Shown in pieces: positions 1 through 8,626 of a stretch of DNA of 64,000 bases. The notes under the pieces were generated by a model. That model worked only from the letters and a program-made list of their open reading frames with translations. It was not told the DNA's origin and ran no database searches. The stretch comes from Pontibacter ummariensis. Lineage in GTDB: Bacteria > Bacteroidota > Bacteroidia > Cytophagales > Hymenobacteraceae. Location of the stretch: positions 154,316 through 218,315 of the forward strand of contig NZ_FZOQ01000007.1 in assembly GCF_900188175.1 (NCBI RefSeq). Direction: 5' to 3'. A program made the translations under genes and the position numbers. Position 1 is the stretch's first letter; each line of letters starts with the position of its first letter.

Positions 1-871
1 CTGCAGGTACTTTGATCGCAAAGCCGGCAAAGAGCAGTAAAAAGGCGATAAAGCGAACCGGCAAATCCCACAGTTCTGCGCCAGACAGCACGTGTAGCAG
101 GCTGTCCGGTATAAAGTTCGCAGGCTCCATCATGGCAGGAATACTAAAGGTACGAACCAGATCAGCAGGGTTTATGACCTTCTGCTGGAGCATTTGCTGT
201 ACCTGTTGCACCACTTCGGCACTGGCAACTCCACGCTCTACTAAGCCCATCTGCCAGGCTGTGGCCAGCGGGTCTATCACAGAGGCATACAGCCCGATCA
301 TCACGACCAGGATGAAAAGAGAGCCCACCAGGGTATAGATAAAGAACTTGATCGCCGCGTATTCCCTGTTCGGACCACCCCAGATACCGATCAGAAAGTA
401 CATCGGCAGGAGCATGAACTCGAAGAAAAGGTAAAACAGGAAGAAGTCGAGGGCCAGGAAACAACCCATAACGCTGGTAAGCAGCAGGAGGTAAAGCAGA
501 AAGTAGCCTTTTACGTTCCGGGTAATTGTCCAGGAGGAAATCACGCCGATAACACCTACAATCCCTGTTAGCAGTACCATACTCACGCTGACACCATCTA
601 CCCCCAGAAAATACTGCACCTGAAAGTGCCCCAGGCTACCCAGGGAGAAACTGATCCAGTCGAGCTTCTCGACAAACTGGTAGCCCTCCTGCCCGTTCGC
701 AAAAGCACTGCCGTTAAACTGTATATACAGCACCACCGCCAGGATCAACTGCGCCAGTGCCCCTAGTAAGGCAACTGTCTTAGCTGGCCTCTCAAGGCGC
801 GTAGGCAGGAGCAGCACTACGAGTGCCGCAAGCAAGGGTGTAAAGATTAAACTAGTTAAGATCAGGTTCAT
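1..871 (-). CDS. nuoM: NADH-quinone oxidoreductase subunit M (NuoM), C-terminus cut by window edge
   Basis: A reading frame opens at ATG 871 on the minus strand and runs off the left edge without a stop, giving about 290 N-terminal residues. The translation is a polytopic membrane protein. It contains the stretches FEFMLLPMYFLIGIWGG and AAIKFFIYTLVGSLF, typical of NuoM/antiporter-like subunits of complex I; the Glu in the first stretch is the conserved transmembrane proton-channel glutamate. NuoM is one of three antiporter-like proton-pumping subunits of the inner-membrane arm. It follows nuoL after a 130-base gap in the normal order nuoJ-K-L-M. nuoN is expected just outside the window. Confidence 0.95.
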   Translation of the reverse strand, partial: MNLILTSLIFTPLLAALVVLLLPTRLERPAKTVALLGALAQLILAVVLYIQFNGSAFANGQEGYQFVEKLDWISFSLGSLGHFQVQYFLGVDGVSVSMVLLTGIVGVIGVISSWTITRNVKGYFLLYLLLLTSVMGCFLALDFFLFYLFFEFMLLPMYFLIGIWGGPNREYAAIKFFIYTLVGSLFILVVMIGLYASVIDPLATAWQMGLVERGVASAEVVQQVQQMLQQKVINPADLVRTFSIPAMMEPANFIPDSLLHVLSGAELWDLPVRFIAFLLLFAGFAIKVPA

Positions 872-1001
872 CTAGTGTTGTCAGACACGAAGCCTTCCGC
901 TTTGTCATCAAGTGTAGGAAAGACCACTGTCGCTCCTGCGCAAGATTCCGATTTCAGGTCTCCTGTTTGAGGCCTTTAAAATTTGAATTGCAAACTTAAT
1001 A

Positions 1002-3188
1002 TCAAAACAGGACGATGTATAGTATAATCAAAATAAATCCGAAAAGAGAGTATGCATAATAAGACTGCACCTTCCCATTCTGTAGCAGGCGACCGAAGCT
1101 ACCCAGCAATTTAGAAAGGGCTCCCAGCAGCCAGACGACACCATCCACTGCCCAGCGGTCAAACCAGGCCACCACCTTCGAAAAGACCACGAGGGCTTTG
1201 CTGCCGTTGTTCAAGGTATAGTCAATTACCCGTTTATCTACCCGATACAAGCCCCTGGCTAGTGCCAGTGCTGGCATCACGAAGAAAGATTGGGAGACCT
1301 CATCCAGATAGAAGTGATGATAAGAGAACTTTTCCAGCCTGCTATCCGCTTGCTCCTGTAACAGCGCCTCACTGCTCTTTTTCCTGTACTTACTTACCGC
1401 AAGCGCAATACCTGCCACTCCCAGCACTGCTGATGTTACACCAATAACAAGGTGTACGGTGTGGTTGGTCTCGTCCTGCAAGGCGATCGCCTGCAGCAGG
1501 CCAGATGCCAGGAACACAGCGTATGCATTGCCCGTTTCTAAATTGATTCCATCCATTAACCAGCTATCGCCAAAGCTCAAGGGGTTAAGCGAGAAAAAGA
1601 CACCTAAGGAAAGGATACCCAACACTACAACAGGCAGCGCCATCACAGTTTCCAGTTCCTTCCCCGCCTTCAGGCGCAGTGCCTTCACATCGAATGGCAA
1701 CCTGAAACTCCCGAAGAAGATGAACCACATGTGCCGGGCCATGTAAAAAGCCGTGAGTAACACCACCGTAAACCCAAGAATGGGTACAATAAAATAAAGG
1801 CTGCTCCCAGTTGCGCTCATCGTCTGCGCCCAGGCCCAACTCCCCGACAGGATAGCGTCTTTCGATAAAAAGCCCGAGAAAAAGGGCAGACCGATCAGTG
1901 CAGCCGCTGCAACCAGATAGGTATAAAAGGTCAGCGGTAAGGCTTTTCGGAGCCCACCCATATAGCGGATGTCCTGCGCGTCGATATGCTCCGGTTGATG
2001 CGTATGGTGCAGCCCCCGGTGCATGGCGTGAATGATAATGCCGGCGTTCAGGAAGAGGGCCGCTTTAAAGAAAGCATGGGTGGTCAGGTGAAAGAGAGAA
2101 GCATCATAGGCTCCTACCCCCATGCCCATTACCATGTACCCTAGCTGGGAGATGGTAGAGAAAGCAAGTACCGCCTTCACATCGTACTGGGTAAGGGCTG
2201 CCAAAGCACCAAGCAAGGCGGTTACAGCTCCAATGATAGCAATAATAGTAAGGGCATCAACGGTAAAGAAGGCATAGCACCGGGCTAGCAAGTAGACGCC
2301 GGCCGCCACCATCGTGGCGGCATGTATTAGCGACGACACAGGTGTGGGGCCCTGCATAGCATCCGGCAACCAGACCTGCAGCGGGAACTGCGCTGATTTT
2401 CCCACACAACCCATAAACAGCCCGAGGCCTGCCAAGGTCAGCAGTAGTGGGCTTAAAGCCACCAGCCATGGTTGGCCGTTGAACAGATAACTCACTACGA
2501 AGTCACCGCTCGTCCAGCTCCCCATGCTGATCAGGGCGCGTAAGGCTTCCAAGTCAAACGTGCGGAAATAGGTGTAAAAAGTGAAAAGCCCCAGGAGCAG
2601 GCCTATGTCTCCTACCCTGTTTACCAGAAATGCTTTTTTATTGGCTGCTACGGCAGCAGGCTTCTCGTACCAGAAACCAATTAACAAGTAAGAAGAAAAG
2701 CCTACCAGTTCCCAGAACATGAAAAGCAGCAGGAGGTTATCCACCAGCACAATGCCCAGCATGCTAAAGGTAAATAGCCCCAGATAGGCGAAATAGCGGC
2801 TATAGCCTTCGTCGCCGTGCATGTAGCCTACAGAAAACAGCTGCACCAGCATAGAGATAAAGGTCACGATCACTAGCATCAGCACCGTCAGGTTGTCCAG
2901 CAGGATACCAGCCGTGAAATTTGTGACCGTACCAGTAAGCGTAGGTAAGCTAAACCAGGTAACGCGGCTATGATAGGTGGCGGTGTTCCAGGTTTCGGTG
3001 AACAGCCAAACGGAAAGGGCAAAAGCCAGCGCAGTAATACTTATTCCGAACCAATCCCCCTTACGAGGCAGGTGCTTGCCTGCCAGGAACAACACCAGAA
3101 AGCCCAGTAGCGGCAGCAACAACACAACTAATGCGGTTGTAGTTTGGGGAGTGCCTGCCAAAGGCTGTAACAAATCGGATAGCTCCAA
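1002..3188 (-). CDS. nuoL: NADH-quinone oxidoreductase subunit L (NuoL)
   Basis: 728 residues. This is the distal antiporter-like subunit of respiratory complex I, in the inner membrane. Visible signatures are the Glu in FMFWELVGFSSY (E160) and the KSAQFPLQVWLPDAM motif (K264) followed by SSLIHAATMV (H289), which form the proton path in this family. The C-terminal part, after about residue 500, carries the long lateral-helix region and a final membrane anchor. At 728 residues it is longer than the roughly 610-residue enterobacterial protein, which is usual for Bacteroidota. It lies 129 bases downstream of nuoK. A TAACTTTG -7-like box is present on the minus strand at 3236-3243, but no matching TTG was found upstream. 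Confidence 0.97.
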   Translation of the reverse strand: MELSDLLQPLAGTPQTTTALVVLLLPLLGFLVLFLAGKHLPRKGDWFGISITALAFALSVWLFTETWNTATYHSRVTWFSLPTLTGTVTNFTAGILLDNLTVLMLVIVTFISMLVQLFSVGYMHGDEGYSRYFAYLGLFTFSMLGIVLVDNLLLLFMFWELVGFSSYLLIGFWYEKPAAVAANKKAFLVNRVGDIGLLLGLFTFYTYFRTFDLEALRALISMGSWTSGDFVVSYLFNGQPWLVALSPLLLTLAGLGLFMGCVGKSAQFPLQVWLPDAMQGPTPVSSLIHAATMVAAGVYLLARCYAFFTVDALTIIAIIGAVTALLGALAALTQYDVKAVLAFSTISQLGYMVMGMGVGAYDASLFHLTTHAFFKAALFLNAGIIIHAMHRGLHHTHQPEHIDAQDIRYMGGLRKALPLTFYTYLVAAAALIGLPFFSGFLSKDAILSGSWAWAQTMSATGSSLYFIVPILGFTVVLLTAFYMARHMWFIFFGSFRLPFDVKALRLKAGKELETVMALPVVVLGILSLGVFFSLNPLSFGDSWLMDGINLETGNAYAVFLASGLLQAIALQDETNHTVHLVIGVTSAVLGVAGIALAVSKYRKKSSEALLQEQADSRLEKFSYHHFYLDEVSQSFFVMPALALARGLYRVDKRVIDYTLNNGSKALVVFSKVVAWFDRWAVDGVVWLLGALSKLLGSFGRLLQNGKVQSYYAYSLFGFILIILYIVLF

Positions 3189-3317
3189 GGCGTTGTTCGT
3201 TTCGGTTTAGAAGTGTAAGGCTATTTACCAGCAGCCAAAGTTAAGGAGAAAGGTTTAGTTTTTACACTATTAGGATAACACAGGCCCTCATTTCGCAAAG
3301 ACAAGAAGATAACAGTA

Positions 3318-3632
3318 CTACTTGTTATCAGCACTCACCACCTCATTCACGTGGGCTGTTTTAAAGTACTGATACACGCGCAGCACAATGGCCAAGGCCA
3401 CCGCAGCCTCCGCCGCAGCCACTACGATCACAAAAAGTGAAAATAGCTGCCCTTGCAACAACGCGGGGTCATGGCGGCTAAAGGCTACCAGGTTCAGGTT
3501 GGCTGCGTTAAAGATAAGTTCTATGCCCATCAGCACGACGACCGCATGGCGCTTGCTGATGACGGCAAACACCCCGATACTAAAAAGAAGGGCACTAAGC
3601 AGCAGAATATGCTCTAACGGAATCTGTTCCAT
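3318..3632 (-). CDS. nuoK: NADH-quinone oxidoreductase subunit K (NuoK)
   Basis: 104 residues, the usual length for NuoK, with three transmembrane helices. The two membrane-embedded glutamates of the family are present, at E38 (in GIELIFNAANL) and E75 (in AAAEAAVALAI). These belong to the proton-translocating E-channel of complex I. The start lies 2 bases after the nuoJ stop, so the two are almost certainly translated from one mRNA. nuoL follows downstream. Confidence 0.97.
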   Translation of the reverse strand: MEQIPLEHILLLSALLFSIGVFAVISKRHAVVVLMGIELIFNAANLNLVAFSRHDPALLQGQLFSLFVIVVAAAEAAVALAIVLRVYQYFKTAHVNEVVSADNK

Positions 3633-3634
3633 CG

Positions 3635-4147
3635 CTACAACTCTTGTTTATCTGTGGCAATATAGGCGGCCCCCATCAGGGCGATCAGTAATAACAGGGA
3701 GACTACCTCAAAGGGCACCACAACGTCTGTCATGAGTTTGATGCCTATCATTTGCACTGTGCTTTTTTGCCAGCCCAGCACATCAGTTTCAGCTGCGAGT
3801 AGCCAGGGCAAGGAACTGATGTTAGCTTTTAATATGGTGTAGCAAAGTCCTACCCCTACTAGTCCGGCCACTAAAGTTCCCCATATTTTGTTTACACTCT
3901 CCGACCGTACGGACTTGTCCTGCACCCGGCTACTGAGCATGATCCCAAACAGAATCAGCACCAGTACCCCGCCTACGTACACCATCAGCTGTGTCACGGC
4001 CACAAAGTCAGCGTACAGGAGCACGTAAATGCCAGCTATGCTTAGTAACGTGACTAGCAGTGAAAAGCCGGCATACAGTAGGTTGCGCGTCAGCACCATG
4101 TAAGCTCCGGAAAGCACCGCCAAAGCGGCGAAGAGGTAGAAGAGCAT
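3635..4147 (-). CDS. nuoJ: NADH-quinone oxidoreductase subunit J (NuoJ)
   Basis: 170 residues with five predicted membrane helices. The segment YADFVAVTQLMVYVGGVLVLILFGIML matches the conserved TM3 region of NuoJ, which undergoes the helix-to-pi-bulge change during turnover; this is family knowledge. It is an inner-membrane subunit of complex I and lies immediately upstream of nuoK. Unusually, it is separated from nuoI by two extra membrane-protein ORFs (4152-4761) instead of following it directly. Confidence 0.95.
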   Translation of the reverse strand: MLFYLFAALAVLSGAYMVLTRNLLYAGFSLLVTLLSIAGIYVLLYADFVAVTQLMVYVGGVLVLILFGIMLSSRVQDKSVRSESVNKIWGTLVAGLVGVGLCYTILKANISSLPWLLAAETDVLGWQKSTVQMIGIKLMTDVVVPFEVVSLLLLIALMGAAYIATDKQEL

Positions 4148-4151
4148 ATGT

Positions 4152-4607
4152 TTATCTTTTATCTATGCCTTTTTTATCGATGAGCACTCTGTCTCCGATT
4201 CTATAATAAATTGTATCGCCTTTTTGAACCGCCACAAGTGTATCTCCCGAAACAGTAACCGTATCAATATCTTGTGGCTGAGTTACTTTGGGCTTTGCAC
4301 TTCCCTCTTCCATCCTCATCAGATAGCCCACACACAAACCTAGTCCCACAAGGTGAATCAGCAAGGGATACAGGCCTTCCGTGTCGCTAATAAGCCGATA
4401 CAGTTCGTACAGCAACCACAGAATGGATGCACTAAAGAAAGCGGCCAGCACATATTGGTGACTTGTGTTCGCCTCTAAGGCGTCCCACCCATGGCTGATA
4501 GAGAAGAGAATAAACAATATTTCCAGCGCATAGAACATGACAACTTGAAGGACGCCGGCGGTTCGTTTCATAAGCTTTGGCTTAACCTTTACTTCTGCCC
4601 CCTCCAA
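4152..4607 (-). CDS. Unknown three-helix membrane protein inside the nuo operon
   Basis: 151 residues from the ATG at 4607, or 139 from the ATG at 4571. The later start avoids overlapping the preceding small ORF and begins MKRTAG. Three hydrophobic segments are visible at about residues 18-38, 50-68 and 80-98. They are followed by a soluble tail of about 50 residues that is rich in Asp, Thr and Val and ends with GDRVLIDKKGIDKR. I do not recognise the family. It ends 4 bases before the nuoJ start, so it is transcribed with complex I. It could be an accessory or assembly factor, or an unrelated passenger gene. Nothing in the sequence distinguishes these. Confidence 0.7.
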   Translation of the reverse strand: MEGAEVKVKPKLMKRTAGVLQVVMFYALEILFILFSISHGWDALEANTSHQYVLAAFFSASILWLLYELYRLISDTEGLYPLLIHLVGLGLCVGYLMRMEEGSAKPKVTQPQDIDTVTVSGDTLVAVQKGDTIYYRIGDRVLIDKKGIDKR

Positions 4608-4761
4608 TAACCCCCATTACTCCTCCCAAGGATAACACTAGCCCTCCAAAGAAAAGAACAGAGGAAATTGGGTGGCCAAGCGTGGTGCCGTAGCCATAAC
4701 CCAAGAGAAGCCAACCCAAGGCTATAACGAGTAATGAAAGTATGATCTTTGCAGCCTGCAC
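4582..4761 (-). CDS. Small two-helix membrane protein inside the nuo operon
   Basis: About 59 residues from a GTG at 4761, which begins one base after the nuoI stop codon. The same frame is open further upstream, but that part overlaps nuoI and has the composition of an antisense-frame shadow. The protein has two hydrophobic helices, about residues 5-24 and 31-53, with a Gly-rich turn and a GGGRSKG end. Its 3' end overlaps the longer version of the next ORF by 26 bases. No family recognised. Its position between nuoI and nuoJ and tight spacing suggest co-translation with complex I subunits. Confidence 0.55.
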   Translation of the reverse strand: MQAAKIILSLLVIALGWLLLGYGYGTTLGHPISSVLFFGGLVLSLGGVMGVIGGGRSKG

Positions 4762-4762
4762 C

Positions 4763-5371
4763 CTACTTGTTACTCTTTCGGGCCGCCAGTGCAGCCGCTT
4801 TTGCCGCTGCCATTTCTTCCTGCTGTTTGGCAAACATTTGCTTCTTTTCCTCTGCCTGTTCCGGCGTTAGGTCCGTGAAGTGGTACACCATGTTTTTGAT
4901 GTCTACTTCGCTAAAATCATACACGGGCGTCATCGTCAGGCAATCAGTAGGGCAAACTGTTGTGCAGAGGCCGCAGTAGCAGCACTTGGCCATGTCGATA
5001 TCAAAGGTTGGCGCATAAAGGCGCTTCTTCGTTCCGTCTGAGGTGGTACCGATATCCTCTGTTGCCTTCACGGACTCAATGGTAATACAGTTCACAGGAC
5101 ACACCTTCGCACAAAGGTCGCAGACAATGCAGTCATCGATCTCATTATGCAGCCGGTAGCGGCCATTATCCGGTACAGGAATAGCCTCATAGGGGTATTT
5201 AAGCGTAACAAGGCCATCCTTTTGCTTAAAATAATTCTCATCCGACACGTACTCCGGCGTGCGTCGGTTTCCGGCTTTGAGAAAATGGCTCCATGTCAGG
5301 CTCAGTCCGCTCCCCAGCGACTTCACGACATCCCAGAAGCCTGTTTTATGTTTTACAGCAGTTCTCTCCAT
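4763..5371 (-). CDS. nuoI: NADH-quinone oxidoreductase subunit I (NuoI), 2x[4Fe-4S] ferredoxin
   Basis: 202 residues from the ATG at 5371; a longer reading from a TTG at 5398 is less likely. Two 4Fe-4S motifs are seen: CIVCDLCAKVCPVNC at about residues 81-95 and CYCGLCTTVCPTDC at about residues 131-144. They carry the N6a and N6b clusters that pass electrons towards the quinone site. The C-terminus is a Lys/Ala/Glu-rich helical tail. This is a peripheral-arm subunit on the cytoplasmic side. nuoH lies 88 bases upstream. Confidence 0.96.
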   Translation of the reverse strand: MERTAVKHKTGFWDVVKSLGSGLSLTWSHFLKAGNRRTPEYVSDENYFKQKDGLVTLKYPYEAIPVPDNGRYRLHNEIDDCIVCDLCAKVCPVNCITIESVKATEDIGTTSDGTKKRLYAPTFDIDMAKCCYCGLCTTVCPTDCLTMTPVYDFSEVDIKNMVYHFTDLTPEQAEEKKQMFAKQQEEMAAAKAAALAARKSNK

Positions 5372-5459
5372 TTTAAAAGGACATAAGATATAAGACAAAG
5401 GACTTTCCCTACTACTGCTTGCCCTCCATTAAGAACAAGTCTTTCGTCTTACGTCTACA

Positions 5460-6563
5460 TTAAATCATCAATAAACGCCACAGGCCCGCTAACAGTACAA
5501 CGCCCAAGGCAATCGGTGTCAGCACTTTCCAACAAAGATGCATGAGCTGGTCCACGCGCAGGCGCGGGTATGTCCAGCGGACCTGTAGCTGTAAAAACAA
5601 CAGCACAAATGTCTTGCTCAGCAACCAGAAAACACCCCAAAGAATGCCGGATAGTTCCCCAACCGTTCCGGTAGTCCAGTAGGCCAGGCTTACCGGGCCA
5701 ATGTTTGGTAAAGGCGTGTTCCAGCTACCCAGAAACAGCACCACGGCTACCAGGCTCACCAGCACCATCATACTGTACTCGGCCAGAAACAACACGGCAA
5801 ACCGGAAGCCCGAATATTCCACGTGGAAACCAGCCACCAACTCCGATTCCGCTTCCGGGATATCGAAAGGAGCCCGGTTACTCTCGGCCAAAGAGGCGAT
5901 AAAGTAAATTACAAAAGCTACGAGTAGCATAGGGGCCCGGAAAATATTCCAGGTAGTGATGCCTCCGATGGTGGTGGTATTGATGCCTAACTCCCGTATG
6001 CCGAACAGCCAGTTCATGTCATACTCCATCCCCGGAAACTGATTCATGAGTGCCCCTTGCTGATAGCTGATCTCCTGAAAGTCCAGTGATTGGCAGATCA
6101 TCACAGCCGATAGTATTGCCAAACCAGCCGGAATCTCATAAGACACAATCTGCGCCACCGAGCGCATAGCCCCGAGCATTGCATACTTGTTGTTAGAGCC
6201 CCAACCCGCCATGAGCAAGCCGACCACATCCAGGGAAATAATTGCCAACAGGTAAAAAACACCGATCCCGATACCCGCAGGCACTATGGAGGGGGCAAAG
6301 GGGATAACGGCAAAGCCTGCAAACACGGCAGCAAAAATAAGGATGGGCGCCAGCTTAAAGAGCTTCTTATCAGCCGCGGCCGGCACAATGTCTTCTTTCT
6401 GTAAGAGCTTGAGCACATCCAGCACCGCCTGCAAGGAGCCATACGGTCCGGCCTCTGTTGGGCCCATGCGGTCCTGCATGAAAGCCGCCACCTTCCGCTC
6501 AGCATAGGCCAGCACAATCACTATCCCTAGTAAGAGCATAAGTGTCAGCAGAAAAGCAAGCAT
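5460..6563 (-). CDS. nuoH: NADH-quinone oxidoreductase subunit H (NuoH)
   Basis: 367 residues with eight or more membrane helices. Family signatures include AYAERKVAAFMQDRMGPTEAG near residues 20-40 and the segment with AESNRAPFDIPEAESELVAG, which lines the quinone-entry chamber. NuoH links the quinone site to the proton-pumping arm. It is the first nuo gene here: upstream on the same strand is an unrelated ATP-grasp gene ending in its own terminator, and a good Bacteroidota promoter lies 25 bases before the start codon. nuoA-G are therefore elsewhere in the genome. Confidence 0.97.
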   Translation of the reverse strand: MLAFLLTLMLLLGIVIVLAYAERKVAAFMQDRMGPTEAGPYGSLQAVLDVLKLLQKEDIVPAAADKKLFKLAPILIFAAVFAGFAVIPFAPSIVPAGIGIGVFYLLAIISLDVVGLLMAGWGSNNKYAMLGAMRSVAQIVSYEIPAGLAILSAVMICQSLDFQEISYQQGALMNQFPGMEYDMNWLFGIRELGINTTTIGGITTWNIFRAPMLLVAFVIYFIASLAESNRAPFDIPEAESELVAGFHVEYSGFRFAVLFLAEYSMMVLVSLVAVVLFLGSWNTPLPNIGPVSLAYWTTGTVGELSGILWGVFWLLSKTFVLLFLQLQVRWTYPRLRVDQLMHLCWKVLTPIALGVVLLAGLWRLLMI

Positions 6564-6587
6564 AGGTAGGGCAATTGTTTAAGCAGG

Positions 6588-6619
6588 CAAAGGTAGGGCT
6601 TAATGGCGGAATGTACCAA
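6588..6619 (-). promoter_or_regulatory. Bacteroidota-type promoter for nuoH operon
   Basis: On the minus strand a TTG at 6619-6617 is followed after 21 bases by TACCTTTG at 6595-6588, a perfect match to the -33/-7 consensus TTG-N19/21-TAnnTTTG. The nuoH ATG (6563) follows after a leader of about 20 bases. This makes nuoHIJKLM a separate transcription unit. Confidence 0.7.
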
Positions 6620-6728
6620 TACAAGAAGGGGCTAATTGGGAGACAGCACTGAGAAAAAGCTTCCTTCTGTTCACCTGATAGCACTGCTTTTCTGTTTATG
6701 CCCGCAGATCCTCCTGTCAGCCATAAAC

Positions 6729-6761
6729 AGAAAAGGCCCTTCCGAAAGGAGAGCCTTTTCT
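6729..6761 (-). terminator. Terminator after the ATP-grasp gene
   Basis: Perfect 9-bp arms AGAAAAGGC (6729-6737) and GCCTTTTCT (6753-6761), with further CCTTTCGGAAGG pairing in the loop. On the minus strand it ends in a short T-rich stretch. It lies 22 bases past the stop at 6784 and separates that operon from nuoH. Confidence 0.65.
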
Positions 6762-6783
6762 GTCAAAGCTATTTCAACTATTG

Positions 6784-7968
6784 CTATCCTTCCACCAGGT
6801 GCGGCACAAACTGCGACAGGTTACTGATAATACCTTTCTCCCTGCGGAAGCCGATGGCACAGCCCTCCCCTGCCCAGAATACCCCTGCCTGGTACTGATA
6901 ACCGGCTTTGTCTTCGGGCAGGTCACACCAGCGCTGGTATACCTGCTGTTGGTCGTCGTACTCCCCTTCTATTTTGGTGATCCGCCCCTTGTCCACTATC
7001 TCCACGCTCTGCCCCTCCCGCCCGAAGTAAGGCTTCCGAATATACTTGTTGTTAAGAGGCTCCAGGTCAGCCTCCAACAGCAGGGGGTGGTACGGAAACG
7101 CTTTCCAGAGCCAGGCCAGCATGCCTTTGCTTTGAAAAAGCAAGGTATAGGCTGGGTTGGCAATCACCACATTGCGGATGCGGGACAGGAAAGTAAGGCT
7201 CTCGAGGAGCTCCGGCTCTTCCCAGGCAATTTGCTCCCACGGCAATAATTTGAACAGGAAGGGGAATTGCTGCCACTGCTCTGCTCCCACTTGTGCCCAA
7301 ACGCCCTTTTCAGCCCCCTCTGTCGATATACTAAGCTCCTCAATCGGGCAAAGGTGCGCTTCAAAGCCAGCTTCTCGGGCAGCCTGGGCTATCACGGCAC
7401 AGTTCGTTTCGTCTTCGGCACTGGCACCTAAGTAAGTTAGCAGTAAAGCGGGTGGTAGGTCGTCGTTGAGCATGCGCCATGTTTTCAACTGCTCTACCAG
7501 GGCTTCGTATAAGCCAGAGTACTGCTTTGCATCGTGCTTGCCGGCAGCAGCCAGGCTTGCCCACTGCACGACCGCTGTTTCGGGTATAGAGGTAGCGGTA
7601 TCAGCGTTAAACTCCAGCAGTTTCAGGCCGTCCGTCGTCTGTGCCAAATCAAAGCGCCCGTACAGGTGCCAGTGCCGCTCATCGTTCCACGACTGCCGCA
7701 CCAGGGGCCATAGGTTTTCCGGGATGCCCAACACCTTCAGGAAAGCCTCGGGCAGGTCGTCTGGCACAGCCTGCACCAACATGTCATACAGGGTACTGGC
7801 GGCATCTAAAAGGGCGTCGGCCTCTTTCATGGTTAGCACCACTGCCTCGCCGGGCACATAATTCGTACATCCCTCCTCTACGCACCAGTCCCAGCCAAGG
7901 CCGCGTACGGCTGTTTCCACATCGCCGGTATGAGAGGTCAGGCGGACAGTTCCGTTTCCTTTCTGCAT
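6784..7968 (-). CDS. Glutathionylspermidine synthase family ATP-grasp enzyme
   Basis: 394 residues. The region after residue 70 (WPLVRQSWNDERHWHLYGRFDLAQT, then LLEFNADTATSIPETAVVQW) is typical of the ATP-grasp synthetase domain of glutathionylspermidine synthases and of the E. coli YgiC/YjfC group. The C-terminal third (RKPYFGREGQSVEIV, GVFWAGEGCAIGFRREKGIISN) completes the fold. The enzyme should ligate an amine to a carboxylate using ATP. The true substrate of YgiC-like members is not established, and no amidase domain is present. It follows a small lipoprotein gene after 21 bases, an arrangement also known for ygiB-ygiC. Confidence 0.85.
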   Translation of the reverse strand: MQKGNGTVRLTSHTGDVETAVRGLGWDWCVEEGCTNYVPGEAVVLTMKEADALLDAASTLYDMLVQAVPDDLPEAFLKVLGIPENLWPLVRQSWNDERHWHLYGRFDLAQTTDGLKLLEFNADTATSIPETAVVQWASLAAAGKHDAKQYSGLYEALVEQLKTWRMLNDDLPPALLLTYLGASAEDETNCAVIAQAAREAGFEAHLCPIEELSISTEGAEKGVWAQVGAEQWQQFPFLFKLLPWEQIAWEEPELLESLTFLSRIRNVVIANPAYTLLFQSKGMLAWLWKAFPYHPLLLEADLEPLNNKYIRKPYFGREGQSVEIVDKGRITKIEGEYDDQQQVYQRWCDLPEDKAGYQYQAGVFWAGEGCAIGFRREKGIISNLSQFVPHLVEG

Positions 7969-7989
7969 ACGTTCTTCTCTGGCTTTATA

Positions 7990-8538
7990 TCAGGCTCCAG
8001 CCCCTCCGCTTCGGCCTCTGAAAAAACCACTCCGCCCCGAGCCAGGCGCTGTGGCGCGTTGGCGGTAGGTCTGCACGTTCTGCCGCCAGGCATCGGTACG
8101 ATTGATTAGGTTGGGATTGGCATAATAGGCTGGCTGTGGAGAAGACATACGGCCAGCCATAAAACCAAGCCCGCTCCACCACAATACGCTTCCCAGCCCA
8201 AAGCCCCCGTGCCGGTAAGTTTCCTGATTCCCCGACAGTTCCTGCAAACGGTTCTGTAACGCTACGCCCCGCAGGGTGTCTACCCGCCCGTCGTTGTATT
8301 TCAGGATGGCCATGCTCTGCCCGGGCACGGTGGTACGCTCATCGGTTATTTTCCATTCGTCAGGGGCCTGCTCCGTTACTTCGGTAATGATGCCGTCCGG
8401 CACGGCTACTTCACTGTCGGCATTCCACTCGTCCTGACGGGAACCACTGTCACAGGCGGTCAGGCCCATGCAGGCAGCAGCCGCCACGATAAAGGCATTA
8501 CGCTTGAAATCCCCAATGGAGAGGTATCTTTTTTTCAT
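7990..8538 (-). CDS. UPF0323-like lipoprotein
   Basis: 182 residues from the ATG at 8538, which begins MKKRYLSIGDFKRN; an open extension upstream overlaps murI and is not needed. A signal peptide ends in the lipobox GLTAC (about residue 29), so the protein is probably anchored in a membrane facing the periplasm. A charged region with a WKITDERTTVPG motif follows, then a hydrophobic Gly-rich stretch. The tail is rich in Gly, Arg and Ser (FFRGRSGG). This layout matches my recollection of UPF0323 lipoproteins encoded beside ATP-grasp synthetases. The function is unknown. A near-consensus TACCTTTA box lies at 8559-8566 on the minus strand. Confidence 0.7.
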   Translation of the reverse strand: MKKRYLSIGDFKRNAFIVAAAACMGLTACDSGSRQDEWNADSEVAVPDGIITEVTEQAPDEWKITDERTTVPGQSMAILKYNDGRVDTLRGVALQNRLQELSGNQETYRHGGFGLGSVLWWSGLGFMAGRMSSPQPAYYANPNLINRTDAWRQNVQTYRQRATAPGSGRSGFFRGRSGGAGA

Positions 8539-8626
8539 GTGCTTGTCTGAGGTGTAGCTAAAGGTAATCTTTTTACGCGAAAGAAAGGATAGCGGTAGAA
8601 GCGGAGCCGCCAGATGCCGCTTTCTT

